Assembly: GCA_017454325.1 (NCBI GenBank)
Contig: JAFTDG010000122.1
Location: 1-33,097 of the forward strand
DNA length: 33,097 nucleotides
From: Desulfovibrio sp.
Lineage (GTDB): Bacteria; Desulfobacterota; Desulfovibrionia; Desulfovibrionales; Desulfovibrionaceae
Direction: 5' to 3'
Part shown: positions 15,955-23,871 of the stretch, piece after piece
Layout: every line of letters begins with the position of its first letter
Numbering within the stretch: the first letter of the stretch is position 1
The notes under the pieces: generated by a model
Told to the model about the DNA's origin: nothing
The model's database searches: none
Seen by the model: the letters and a program-made list of their open reading frames with translations, nothing else
Translations under genes and position numbers: made by a program

Positions 15955-16473
15955 ATGAACAAAATTGCATCTTACATCCTTCTGTCCTGTGCCATTGTAT
16001 GCTTTGGCTACGCACAGCCTGTTAGAGCCAAGGCCGCTTCACAATTTCCCGTTGTAACCAGAGATGGCGGGACTAATATAACGCATATCTGGCTGCACAA
16101 GGGCGGAGGACGCCTGTATTGGAACACGCTTGTTTACCCTCTCCAGATCCGCCTTGAAGGCGCACATTTTGTCGATCCCGCATCCGTTCCTGAACTGGTT
16201 ACCACACCTCCGCCAAGGAAAAGGCACGCCCAAACCAGAAGATCAGGCCGACACAGTCCCCGACGTACAGCACAGACACAAAAGAAGGAAGTAGTACAAC
16301 CAGCACCTGCGGATGCAGGACAAACGGCCTTACGGCCGCCTTCTCAAGCAACTTCTTCTACAAAATCCGCTACTGATTCTTCACAAAAAGCTACACCAAG
16401 AAGGCCTGCCATTTCATCGACTACTGACCGTGCTGCACCACCGCCTGTAACTACGTTCACCGACCTTCGCTAG
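15955..16473 (+). CDS. Exported low-complexity basic protein of unknown function
   Basis: A protein of 172 residues. The N-terminus is a signal peptide (MNKIASYILLSCAIVCFGYA, probable cleavage at AKA-AS). A short ordered part follows (residues about 30-80: FPVVTRDGGTNITHIWLHKGGGRLYWNTLVYPL), and then a tail of about 90 residues rich in Pro, Ser, Thr, Ala, Arg and Lys with little hydrophobic content. No family is recognised. The tail looks disordered and could bind cell wall or anionic polymers, which is only a guess. It starts 68 bases from the divergent kinase gene with AGAGGTAG upstream of the ATG, and converges on glmS. Confidence 0.65.
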   Translation: MNKIASYILLSCAIVCFGYAQPVRAKAASQFPVVTRDGGTNITHIWLHKGGGRLYWNTLVYPLQIRLEGAHFVDPASVPELVTTPPPRKRHAQTRRSGRHSPRRTAQTQKKEVVQPAPADAGQTALRPPSQATSSTKSATDSSQKATPRRPAISSTTDRAAPPPVTTFTDLR

Positions 16474-16525
16474 GGAAGATTGCCATAGTCCCCTTGTTCT
16501 GTGATGTGAAGCGGCCCTCGTGCAG

Positions 16526-18349
16526 CTATTCCACAGTAACGCTTTTTGCCAGGTTACGGGGCTGGTCCACATCTTTGCCAAGATAATCTGCCACCTCATA
16601 ACTGAAAAGTTGTAATGCAGGCAGAGCTACAAAACCTGCCAAAGGTGATGGCAAACGCGGAATTTCCCAGATATCCTCGACGTGAAGATTCAGTCCTTCA
16701 TTAGTCAGGGCAATGACTTTGCCCTGCCTCGCCTGCACCTCCACCATATTAGATACAACCTTAGGTAGCAGTGCGTCATCTAACGCCAAAACAAACGTGG
16801 GGAAACTCGGATCAATCAATGCGATGGGACCATGTTTCATCTCGCCAGCAGCATAACCCTCAGCATGAATATAGGAAAGTTCCTTAAGCTTGAGCGCCCC
16901 TTCCAGCGCTAAAGGATAGCAATGCCCACGGCCCAGATAGAAAAAGTTACGAGCTTGTGCGTATTTGCGTGACAACTCCCTTGCCCTCTGATGCATAGAT
17001 GGCAAGGCCGCATCCAGCAAATCAGGCAGCCCCGCAAGAAGTTCAAGAGTCGTACGGCGTTCTTTCAAAGTCATGCCTTCATTGCGACGTGCCCAGTAAA
17101 GAGCCATAAGCGCCAACATTAACATTTGGCTGCACATAGCCTTGGTAGAGGCGACACTGATCTCTGGCCCGGCTTGCGTATAGAGCACGGCCGAGGCCTC
17201 ACGGGCTATGGAAGACCCCACTACGTTACAAAGACCAAGTACCGGCACTCCGCACTTTCTTGCAGCACGTAAGGCAGCCAGCGTATCAGCCGTTTCGCCG
17301 CTCTGGCTAATGACCAGAACCATATCATCTTCGTCAAAGAGCATGGTCTCCCTGTAGCGAAACTCTGAAGCTATTTCCACCTGCACCGGCACATGTGCCC
17401 AGTGTTCCAATAAATGACGCCCCCACAGGCCAGAATGATATGAAGTGCCACATGCCACAATATGCAGACGTCGTGGCACTGGTAACGCATCCAATTCTTT
17501 GAGCACAACATCGCCCTCATGTGTACGGCCGGCTAGCCCGTCAAGGATAACACGGGGCTGCTCGAATATTTCCTTAAGCATAAAGTGACGATATCCACTC
17601 TTTTGCGCGGCCTGCATATCCCACGCAATAGTGTGTGCCTCATGTACCACAGGGCGCAGATCTTCCAGATGCAGCACTTCATAAGTGGTCGCAGTCAAAC
17701 GTACGATCTCACCATCTTCGAGAAAGATAACCTTGCGTGTAAAGGGTAAAAAGGCAGGAATATCCGATGCGACAAAGTTCTCCCCAGTACCCAGGCCAAA
17801 GATGAGCGGAGCAGACATTCGCGCCGCGTAAATGACACCCGGTTCGGCCCTGTCCATGAGGCAGACGGCATATGCACCATGGGCTTCTCGCAGAGCCTCT
17901 GCAAAAGCATGCAGCATATCCGGCGCATTTTTGCGACGCTCCTCAATAAGATTTACGAGAACTTCCGTATCTGTTTCAGAACTGAAGGTATAGCCCTTTG
18001 CAACAAGTTCTGCCTTGAGCTCCTGAAAATTCTCAATGATACCATTATGTACCATGGCCAATGACCCATCGTTGGAACAATGGGGATGGGCGTTTCGTTC
18101 TACGGGAGCACCATGTGTTGCCCAGCGGGTGTGCCCCATGGCACAGGTGGGCGTAGTCACGCCTACCTCTTGAGCAAGTTTTTCCTCCAAAGCCACAAGT
18201 TTGCCAGTGGCGCGTACAACACGCAGATTCCCATGTCCGGGAAAGGCAACGCCTGCGGAATCATAGCCCCGATATTCCAAACGACGCAGCCCCTCTATCA
18301 CAACGGGAACAGCGGGCCTGTGCCCAGCGTATCCTATAATGCCGCACAT
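16526..18349 (-). CDS. glmS: Glutamine-fructose-6-phosphate aminotransferase (isomerising)
   Basis: A cytosolic enzyme of 607 residues, standard length, which makes glucosamine-6-phosphate for peptidoglycan and lipopolysaccharide from fructose-6-phosphate and glutamine. The N-terminal glutaminase domain starts MCGIIGYAG, with catalytic Cys as residue 2, followed by RLEYRGYDSAG and GHTRWATHG. Two SIS domains follow, with the sugar-phosphate loop SQSGETADTLAALR and a second STKAMCSQM segment. The C-terminus DQPRNLAKSVTVE is the usual one. AAGGAGAT lies just before the ATG. It follows ppiD on the same strand after 147 bases. No glmS ribozyme is visible upstream, as expected outside Firmicutes. 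Confidence 0.97.
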   Translation of the reverse strand: MCGIIGYAGHRPAVPVVIEGLRRLEYRGYDSAGVAFPGHGNLRVVRATGKLVALEEKLAQEVGVTTPTCAMGHTRWATHGAPVERNAHPHCSNDGSLAMVHNGIIENFQELKAELVAKGYTFSSETDTEVLVNLIEERRKNAPDMLHAFAEALREAHGAYAVCLMDRAEPGVIYAARMSAPLIFGLGTGENFVASDIPAFLPFTRKVIFLEDGEIVRLTATTYEVLHLEDLRPVVHEAHTIAWDMQAAQKSGYRHFMLKEIFEQPRVILDGLAGRTHEGDVVLKELDALPVPRRLHIVACGTSYHSGLWGRHLLEHWAHVPVQVEIASEFRYRETMLFDEDDMVLVISQSGETADTLAALRAARKCGVPVLGLCNVVGSSIAREASAVLYTQAGPEISVASTKAMCSQMLMLALMALYWARRNEGMTLKERRTTLELLAGLPDLLDAALPSMHQRARELSRKYAQARNFFYLGRGHCYPLALEGALKLKELSYIHAEGYAAGEMKHGPIALIDPSFPTFVLALDDALLPKVVSNMVEVQARQGKVIALTNEGLNLHVEDIWEIPRLPSPLAGFVALPALQLFSYEVADYLGKDVDQPRNLAKSVTVE

Positions 18350-18395
18350 ACGGATCTCCTTTAGCCTGTGATCAGATGTAGCACCACTTTGCCTG

Positions 18396-18431
18396 TTAAA
18401 AAGAAAGCCGAAACCGTGTAACGGCTCCGGC
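18396..18431 (-). terminator. Weak intrinsic terminator after ppiD
   Basis: On the - strand, GCCG and CCG blocks (18407-18431 on the + strand) pair across a TGTAA-type loop with three internal mismatches, and a T-rich stretch follows (A-run on the + strand at 18398-18406). It lies between ppiD and glmS. The internal mismatches make it weak, so read-through into glmS is likely. Confidence 0.35.
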
Positions 18432-18496
18432 CTTAAACTAAAGATTATCGCTATGCCGAAGATGAGAAAACCGGCAGAGTGCAGTATGCCTCTGCA

Positions 18497-20416
18497 TCAC
18501 AATCCCTTTCTGTCCACAAGATCCATATTGCGTACTTCCACCGTAGCAGTGGAAAAAAGGCGTTGCATAAAAACGGCGAACAATCCTTCAGCACGCTCAC
18601 GTTGTGCAGCACCAGCCATGATGTCCTTGATCGCATCCCACTCGCTGTTGTCTGGAGGCTGTACGGCATCCACATGTACTAACACAGCACCGCTGCCCTC
18701 CTTGGCATCTGTGACAGCAAACGGTTTAGGGAGCCACTGCCCCACACTGGCCCCAAAAACTGCTGATGAAAGCTCCGAGCTCGGAGCAAACTCCGCAAGA
18801 GAGCCGTTGCGCTCCATAGGGGCAGCACTACGTATGCCCAGGCTGGCCTTGAGCGTCGGGCTAATTACCCCATCCGCAAGGCCCTTGCGACGTTCGGCAG
18901 CAGCGCGCATGGCTGCATCCAAAGCCTTTTCACTCTGTAGGCGATCAATGATAGTTTTTTTAACGGCTTCCTGCGGTTCAATGGAAGCTGGAACAGCTTT
19001 CAGAACTCGTGCTACAATATAGGCATCGCCTGCCTCCAACGCTCTGTCCATAGGGGACTCTGCAGGAGTATTTAGCAAGGCTTCGGCATCATCGGGCTTG
19101 ATGCCCAGCTTTGCGGCCAATTCAACGGCTGAAACTGGACCAATCTCTGCGAGCTTAAGTCCCAGCTTTTGAGCGCTTTTGTCCAACTGTTTGCCCAAGA
19201 TATTATCTTCAATGAGAGTGTCGAGCGCGTCACGCAGCTTGTCCGCACCTTGCTCTTGAGCCATGGCAGCACGCACTTCAGCCGCAGCGTCTGCAAAAGG
19301 TCGGGTGCCAGCGGCTCGCTTTTCTTCCACTTGAATAATATGCAAACCAAATCGACTGCGTACCGGCTCGGAAATTTTACCAGGTTCCAAAGCAAAAGCG
19401 GCCTTCTCAAAAGGTTCAACGGTCATGCCGCGTTTAAACCAACCCAATTCGCCACCAGGACCAGCGGCATTGGGACCGTTATGGGCATCAGCAACCTCAG
19501 AAAATTTCTTGCCGCTAGTGAGTTCAGAAACAATAATTGATGCCTGTTCCTGCGCTTTTTTGACATCAGCTTCTGGCGCATCCTCTGCTAGAGGCACGAG
19601 AATATGACGTGCTTTTACTTGCTCCTCCTGTGAAAAACGGGCAAGGTTTGCTTCATACCAGGCACGAGCATCCGCTTCACTGATTGAGTCCGGCTTAACG
19701 AGATCTTCAGGGGCAACACGAATATAGGCAATCGTCACCTTGGCCGGAATGGAAAAATCGTTTTTATGTGCTGTATAGTAATTTTCTACCGCATCGTCTG
19801 CTGGCTTGTATGTATCCTTAAACTGAGAAGCCGGCACAAAAAGGTAGTCAACACTGCGTTTTTCACGCAAAAAATCATAACGGTTACGAGACGCATCCGG
19901 ACTTGTCCATGCAGCTGCGGTTATCAGAGCATACATTTTTTGCCGCAGCAACTCATCGCTCATCTCGCTCTCATACTGGGCAGGCGACATATGCTGCGCC
20001 TCCAGCAGGCGCTGATAGGTCGCAGGATCGAACTGCCCCTGTTCATTCTGAAAGGCCTTGATCTGCCCCACGGCAGCGCGTAATTCCAGCGGAGTCACAG
20101 CAAGCCCCGCGTCAGCAGCAGCTTTTTTAAGAAGTGCCTGCTCTACGAGACCACGCAAAACCTGTCTTCCCAATTCTTGCTTGAACTGTTCACGTCCAAG
20201 CCCTGGATTTTGACGCAATACGGCTTCTTCAGCTCGGCGATACGCTATTTCAAAATCCCGTGCTGTGATGGCATCTCCATTAACCGTAGCCACGAGGTTG
20301 ACTGTGTCACCCTCGTTCAGGCTGCCAACGCCCCAAAAGACAAAGACCAGAATAATGATGCCGAAGGCCAGTTTGACCCCAAAGGACTGAGCATTGGATC
20401 GAATATATTCAAGCAT
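18497..20416 (-). CDS. ppiD: PpiD-like periplasmic chaperone / peptidyl-prolyl isomerase
   Basis: A membrane-anchored protein of 639 residues, normal length for PpiD (SurA-N-like plus parvulin rotamase), which helps fold proteins leaving the Sec translocon. The N-terminus MLEYIRSNAQSFGVKLAFG runs into one transmembrane helix (IIILVFVFWGVGS). The SurA_N-like region follows, and a parvulin domain lies near residues 265-365 (VKARHILVPL, ADAHNGPNAAGPGGELGWFKRG, FGLHIIQVEEKR). The start at 20416 is chosen because AGGTGG precedes it and the N-terminus then matches the family; an ATG at 20434 is also in frame and would add six residues. A second, degenerate PPIase-like part fills the C-terminal 250 residues. 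A good promoter lies at 20458-20486. Confidence 0.92.
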   Translation of the reverse strand: MLEYIRSNAQSFGVKLAFGIIILVFVFWGVGSLNEGDTVNLVATVNGDAITARDFEIAYRRAEEAVLRQNPGLGREQFKQELGRQVLRGLVEQALLKKAAADAGLAVTPLELRAAVGQIKAFQNEQGQFDPATYQRLLEAQHMSPAQYESEMSDELLRQKMYALITAAAWTSPDASRNRYDFLREKRSVDYLFVPASQFKDTYKPADDAVENYYTAHKNDFSIPAKVTIAYIRVAPEDLVKPDSISEADARAWYEANLARFSQEEQVKARHILVPLAEDAPEADVKKAQEQASIIVSELTSGKKFSEVADAHNGPNAAGPGGELGWFKRGMTVEPFEKAAFALEPGKISEPVRSRFGLHIIQVEEKRAAGTRPFADAAAEVRAAMAQEQGADKLRDALDTLIEDNILGKQLDKSAQKLGLKLAEIGPVSAVELAAKLGIKPDDAEALLNTPAESPMDRALEAGDAYIVARVLKAVPASIEPQEAVKKTIIDRLQSEKALDAAMRAAAERRKGLADGVISPTLKASLGIRSAAPMERNGSLAEFAPSSELSSAVFGASVGQWLPKPFAVTDAKEGSGAVLVHVDAVQPPDNSEWDAIKDIMAGAAQRERAEGLFAVFMQRLFSTATVEVRNMDLVDRKGL

Positions 20417-20457
20417 GCGAGTACCCACCTGCATAACGCTTTTCTTTCAAGTTTTTT

Positions 20458-20486
20458 AGTATAGACGGAATCTCGTGAATATTCAA
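20458..20486 (-). promoter_or_regulatory. Sigma70-type promoter for ppiD
   Basis: Reading the - strand, TTGAAT (20486-20481) is followed after exactly 17 bases by TATACT (20463-20458). Both hexamers match the consensus in five of six (-10) and four of six (-35) positions. Transcription would begin near 20451, leaving about 35 bases before the start at 20416, which favours that start over the ATG at 20434. Confidence 0.65.
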
Positions 20487-20620
20487 GAATCTGTACGGTT
20501 GCTGATTTCAACACTGCCTTCGCTGCCTTAACGAAGCTCCAAGACGGACTTGCTTCCCGTGCATGAATAGCATAGTGTTTAAGAAATATCTTTGGTAAGC
20601 CGGTACAAACGGGGGAATAT

Positions 20621-20845
20621 ATGACCTATTTTGAGCCCATGTCCGGCGTGACTCTGTATGTGACGCCCAATGCCGGTGACGATTCGGGATTCATTACATA
20701 CTATCCCTCTATTATGAGTGACATCACTGCGGCTACGGAACAATTGATGTCACAAGACAGCTGTACTTCATTCAATCAAACGCAATTCCGCATGGCGGCA
20801 GAAAATATGATCGGCCTTGGGGCCATAGCCAGCGACTGGGCCTAA
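20621..20845 (+). CDS. Small protein of unknown function
   Basis: A possible gene of 74 residues between ppiD and larB. GGGGGA lies five bases before the ATG, and the frame uses common codons. The sequence is acidic overall, with Asp, Thr and Ser in quantity, no signal peptide and no membrane segment, and no recognised family. The second half (FNQTQFRMAAENMIGLGAIASDWA) could form a helix. It is the only open frame in an otherwise unexplained stretch of about 500 bases. It may equally be a chance frame. Confidence 0.45.
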   Translation: MTYFEPMSGVTLYVTPNAGDDSGFITYYPSIMSDITAATEQLMSQDSCTSFNQTQFRMAAENMIGLGAIASDWA

Positions 20846-20943
20846 CTACATGTATTTCATATTGCAACACAGGGATTGCCGGAAACATATCTCACGATAT
20901 TGCTGTGCTGCTGTTGCGTTTGCGCTAATGCAAAAAGAATACG

Positions 20944-21702
20944 CTATCTAAGCATTTTTGCAGCAAATGCTGCCGCACCAAAGCCATTGTCAATATTCAT
21001 CACTGCAACGCCGGGTACACAGGTACATAGCATAGTAGACAGTGCAGTACGGCCGCCTTCACCCAGGCCATAGCCCACAGAAGTGGGTACGGCCACAACG
21101 GGACAAGGCACAAGTCCGGCCAACACACCCGGGAGCGCACCCTCCATGCCCGCTACGGCAATAATGATACGTGCATGACGCAGCGCTTCCAAATGGGGAA
21201 TAAGCCTGTGCAGCCCTGCCACACCGACATCAGTTATACAGCCGCAAGATTTACCCCAGAACGCAAGTGCACCATAGCTCTCAAGGGCCACGGGAATATC
21301 TGCGGCGCCTGCAGAAACTACAAGCACATCTCCCTGCTGTGGAAAAGGACGCACCATACTGGTGGCAATCTGCCCGCCAAGAGTAAAGAGCCTTGCTTCT
21401 GACCAGTAACATCCCGAAGAAAAATGTTTCTCGAGCAAAGATGCCTGCGCTGCACTTACCCTTGTGACCAGTACCGAGCCCTGTGCAGCGAGTCGCTCCA
21501 CTGCACCCAGCAACGCGGTGTCGCTCTTGCCTTCAGCAAAGACGGTTTCTCCCAGCCCTGTACGCAGGGAACGCTGTGTATCAAGAGCCAGCCCTTGTAA
21601 GGTATCATACACAGCATCATCACCCAAGCGCACCAGCGCCTCATGTGGGGTAAGTTCGCCCTCTGCCACGCTTTGCAATATTTTCAATGTCATCTCATTC
21701 AT
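20944..21702 (-). CDS. larB: Nickel-pincer cofactor biosynthesis protein LarB
   Basis: A cytosolic enzyme of 252 residues of the LarB family, related to AIR carboxylase (PurE). LarB carboxylates and hydrolyses nicotinic acid adenine dinucleotide, the first step to the nickel-pincer nucleotide used by lactate racemase LarA. Typical parts are the N-terminal LQSVAEGELTPHEALVRL, the central GDVLVVSAGAADIPVALE, the DVGVAGLHRL segment, and the PurE-like IIIAVAGMEGALPGVLAGLV with VPTSVGYG. The start at 21702 gives the family's usual N-terminus; the frame extends upstream into sfsA, but that part does not look native. It begins seven bases after the sfsA stop. LarC, LarE and LarA are not in the window. 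Confidence 0.92.
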   Translation of the reverse strand: MNEMTLKILQSVAEGELTPHEALVRLGDDAVYDTLQGLALDTQRSLRTGLGETVFAEGKSDTALLGAVERLAAQGSVLVTRVSAAQASLLEKHFSSGCYWSEARLFTLGGQIATSMVRPFPQQGDVLVVSAGAADIPVALESYGALAFWGKSCGCITDVGVAGLHRLIPHLEALRHARIIIAVAGMEGALPGVLAGLVPCPVVAVPTSVGYGLGEGGRTALSTMLCTCVPGVAVMNIDNGFGAAAFAAKMLR

Positions 21703-21709
21703 GGCATGT

Positions 21710-22522
21710 TCAGTACAGCAAACAGGATGGGCTGTCACGCACTGGCAGAAGGTCGGCAAGGTCAATGCCATGCGGACTAACAACTGCACGAAAAGGATAC
21801 ATTTCCACCCCGGCATCTCTGGCCTTATAAAACAAGGCTGCATATTCCGGGTCTATGCAGTCGGCCGGTGCGAAACACCGGCCATCAGGACGCTGCACAA
21901 GAAAGAACATAGCCGCGCGCTCGCCGCAAGCGACAATATCGATGAGTTCAAGCAAATGCTTCTGCCCACGTACGCTGGCCGCATCAGGAAAACATGCCAC
22001 ATCGTCCTCAACCATGGTGACATTCTTGCACTCCACCCACAATGGAGGCATGTCTGCTCCTGTCAACAAGGCGTCCAGCCGGCTTTGCCCACGTTTTACC
22101 TCACGCATAAGCGAGGCATACCCTGCGGCGAATGGCAATCGTCCCGCCCTAAATGCGGCTTCCAGCATACGGTTGGGCACACTTGTGTTCACCCCCACCC
22201 AAAAACCACGGCCAAGAGTACTTACTGGTGTATCAGCAATCCCGCTGCCATCGTCCCATTGCTTCAGCCAAACACATTCCTGCGTATATTTTAGCTTACG
22301 CGCAGGATTTGTCGCTGGTGAGGCTAGCACAGGCACACCTGGACGCGTAAGGCCAAGCATGCTGCCGGAATTATTGCTATGCGCCCACACAAATGCATTG
22401 CCACACTGCAAAAGCACGCTGAAACGCTTGCACCGTTCCACGAACGAACCTGTTATACAGTTGGATGGCAGGGGAATGAGCGGGGCTGACATTGATACGT
22501 CAGCCGTATTCTGCCTGAACAT
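21710..22522 (-). CDS. sfsA: SfsA-family protein
   Basis: A protein of about 270 residues of the SfsA (sugar fermentation stimulation protein A) family, whose members have a nuclease-like fold and a proposed DNA-binding role; the molecular function is not settled. Visible family motifs are [98 protein letters not shown], and [45 protein letters not shown]. The start is uncertain: ATG codons at 22492, 22522, 22555 and 22579 are all in frame. I chose 22522, which has a weak AGG and keeps the family's N-terminus. Divergent from the aminotransferase and coupled to larB. Confidence 0.88.
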   Translation of the reverse strand: MFRQNTADVSMSAPLIPLPSNCITGSFVERCKRFSVLLQCGNAFVWAHSNNSGSMLGLTRPGVPVLASPATNPARKLKYTQECVWLKQWDDGSGIADTPVSTLGRGFWVGVNTSVPNRMLEAAFRAGRLPFAAGYASLMREVKRGQSRLDALLTGADMPPLWVECKNVTMVEDDVACFPDAASVRGQKHLLELIDIVACGERAAMFFLVQRPDGRCFAPADCIDPEYAALFYKARDAGVEMYPFRAVVSPHGIDLADLLPVRDSPSCLLY

Positions 22523-22550
22523 CTTATTTACACCTAAGGATGAAGTTGCT

Positions 22551-22569
22551 ACCATTTTTTTATAATGGT
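22551..22569 (+). promoter_or_regulatory. Candidate -10 with inverted repeat before the aminotransferase
   Basis: A perfect TATAAT occupies 22561-22566. ACCATT (22551-22556) and AATGGT (22564-22569) form an inverted repeat across it, as in an operator overlapping a promoter. No convincing -35 is present at the usual distance, so an activator may be needed. Transcription would begin about 60 bases before the ATG. Confidence 0.45.
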
Positions 22570-22632
22570 GTTGTAGCATGGAGAGACATACTATCTCATC
22601 ACCGGCACTGCGTAAACGCGAAGGAGTTTCGT

Positions 22633-23820
22633 ATGCAGATTTCCCAACGATTGACCAGTATCAGGCCTTCTCTGACGCTGAGCATCAACAGCCGTGCGCT
22701 TGAACTGAAGGCGCAGGGCGTCGCGGTCACCAGCCTTGCCGTGGGTGAGCCGGATTTTCCCACCCCAAAGCACGTGTGCGAAGCGGCCAAGGCCGCAATT
22801 GACGATAATTTCTGCCGCTATACGGCTGTGCCTGGCATTCCCGAACTGCGTCAAGCTGCGGGGAGCTATTTTGAAAGACAGTATGGTGTGCCTGTATCTG
22901 CAGAATCCATCATTACGGGCGCAGGGGGAAAACACTGTCTGTACAATTTTATGCAGACTACACTCAACCCCGGGGACGAAGTATTAGTGCCCGCCCCCTA
23001 CTGGCTGAGCTACCCGGACATAGTCATGCTTGCCGGGGCAGTACCCGTTACAGTCCCGGCAGGTCCTGAACGGCATTTCAAAGTGACACCCGAGATGCTT
23101 GACGCCCACGTTACCAGCAAAACCAAATTGCTCATCCTCAACTCTCCCAGCAATCCCACGGGAGCCGTATATACCGAGGCAGAATTTTCTGCCATCATGG
23201 ATTGGGCCTTGACGCGAGGTCTTTTTGTGCTCTCTGATGAAATCTACGACCAACTCGTTTTTGCACCAGCCAAGATGACCAGCGCCATCACCTGGTTTGC
23301 ACGATATCCAGAGCAGGTGGCTGTGCTCAACGGCGTTTCCAAGAGTTTTGCCATGACGGGTTGGCGCCTTGGATTTCTGGCTGCGCACCCTGAATTGATT
23401 AAAAAAATTTCTGCCTTGCAAGGCCAAAGTACGTCCAGCATTTGCTCCATCACCCAAAAGGCCGCATTGGCCGCGCTTAATGGCCCTATGGATTGTGTGC
23501 ACGAAATGCGCAAGGCATTTGTACGCCGCCGCGACATGGCTCTGGAGATTATCAATGGCTGGCCGAATGTTGTCTGCCCCAAACCTGACGGCGCATTCTA
23601 TCTTTTTCTCGACGTAAGCTCCTGCTATGGCAAGGAAGTGCATAACTCTACAGAACTATGTACTCGTCTCCTAGATAAAGCGCATGTTGCTGTTGTGCCC
23701 GGCGTGGCATTTGGAAATGACAACTGTATCCGTTTTTCCTATGCCGTAGGCGATGATGTGTTGCGAGATGCCCTGACGCGTATTGGTAGAGAGATCACTG
23801 CACTTAATGCGCACAAATAG
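22633..23820 (+). CDS. Class I aspartate-type aminotransferase
   Basis: A PLP-dependent enzyme of 395 residues, fold type I, close to prokaryotic aspartate aminotransferase (AspB/AspC1b type). It would transfer the amino group of aspartate or another amino acid to 2-oxoglutarate. Motifs: [12 protein letters not shown] near residues 33-44, [12 protein letters not shown] for the cofactor phosphate region, [11 protein letters not shown] near 173-183, [11 protein letters not shown] near 201-211, and the Schiff-base lysine in [15 protein letters not shown]. The C-terminal IRFSYA holds the substrate-carboxylate Arg. AAGGAG at 22621-22626 fixes the ATG at 22633; an in-frame ATG at 22540 adds 31 unlikely residues. 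Substrate range cannot be read from sequence alone. Confidence 0.93.
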   Translation: MQISQRLTSIRPSLTLSINSRALELKAQGVAVTSLAVGEPDFPTPKHVCEAAKAAIDDNFCRYTAVPGIPELRQAAGSYFERQYGVPVSAESIITGAGGKHCLYNFMQTTLNPGDEVLVPAPYWLSYPDIVMLAGAVPVTVPAGPERHFKVTPEMLDAHVTSKTKLLILNSPSNPTGAVYTEAEFSAIMDWALTRGLFVLSDEIYDQLVFAPAKMTSAITWFARYPEQVAVLNGVSKSFAMTGWRLGFLAAHPELIKKISALQGQSTSSICSITQKAALAALNGPMDCVHEMRKAFVRRRDMALEIINGWPNVVCPKPDGAFYLFLDVSSCYGKEVHNSTELCTRLLDKAHVAVVPGVAFGNDNCIRFSYAVGDDVLRDALTRIGREITALNAHK

Positions 23821-23871
23821 CACCAGCTTTTGCCGTGCAGCGCTAATGAGCAGATTTTCCCGCATAACTCC

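Noticed and set aside
18350..18496. glmS ribozyme in the ppiD-glmS gap
   Set aside because: The gap is short, shows only a weak terminator-like stem, and the ribozyme is typical of Firmicutes.
22984..23643. 219-codon frame on the - strand opposite the aminotransferase
   Set aside because: The + strand protein carries all class I aminotransferase motifs; the antisense translation has none.
23821..23871. Terminator or RNA gene between the aminotransferase and recD2
   Set aside because: Only 51 bases between convergent stops, with no stable stem or T-run.
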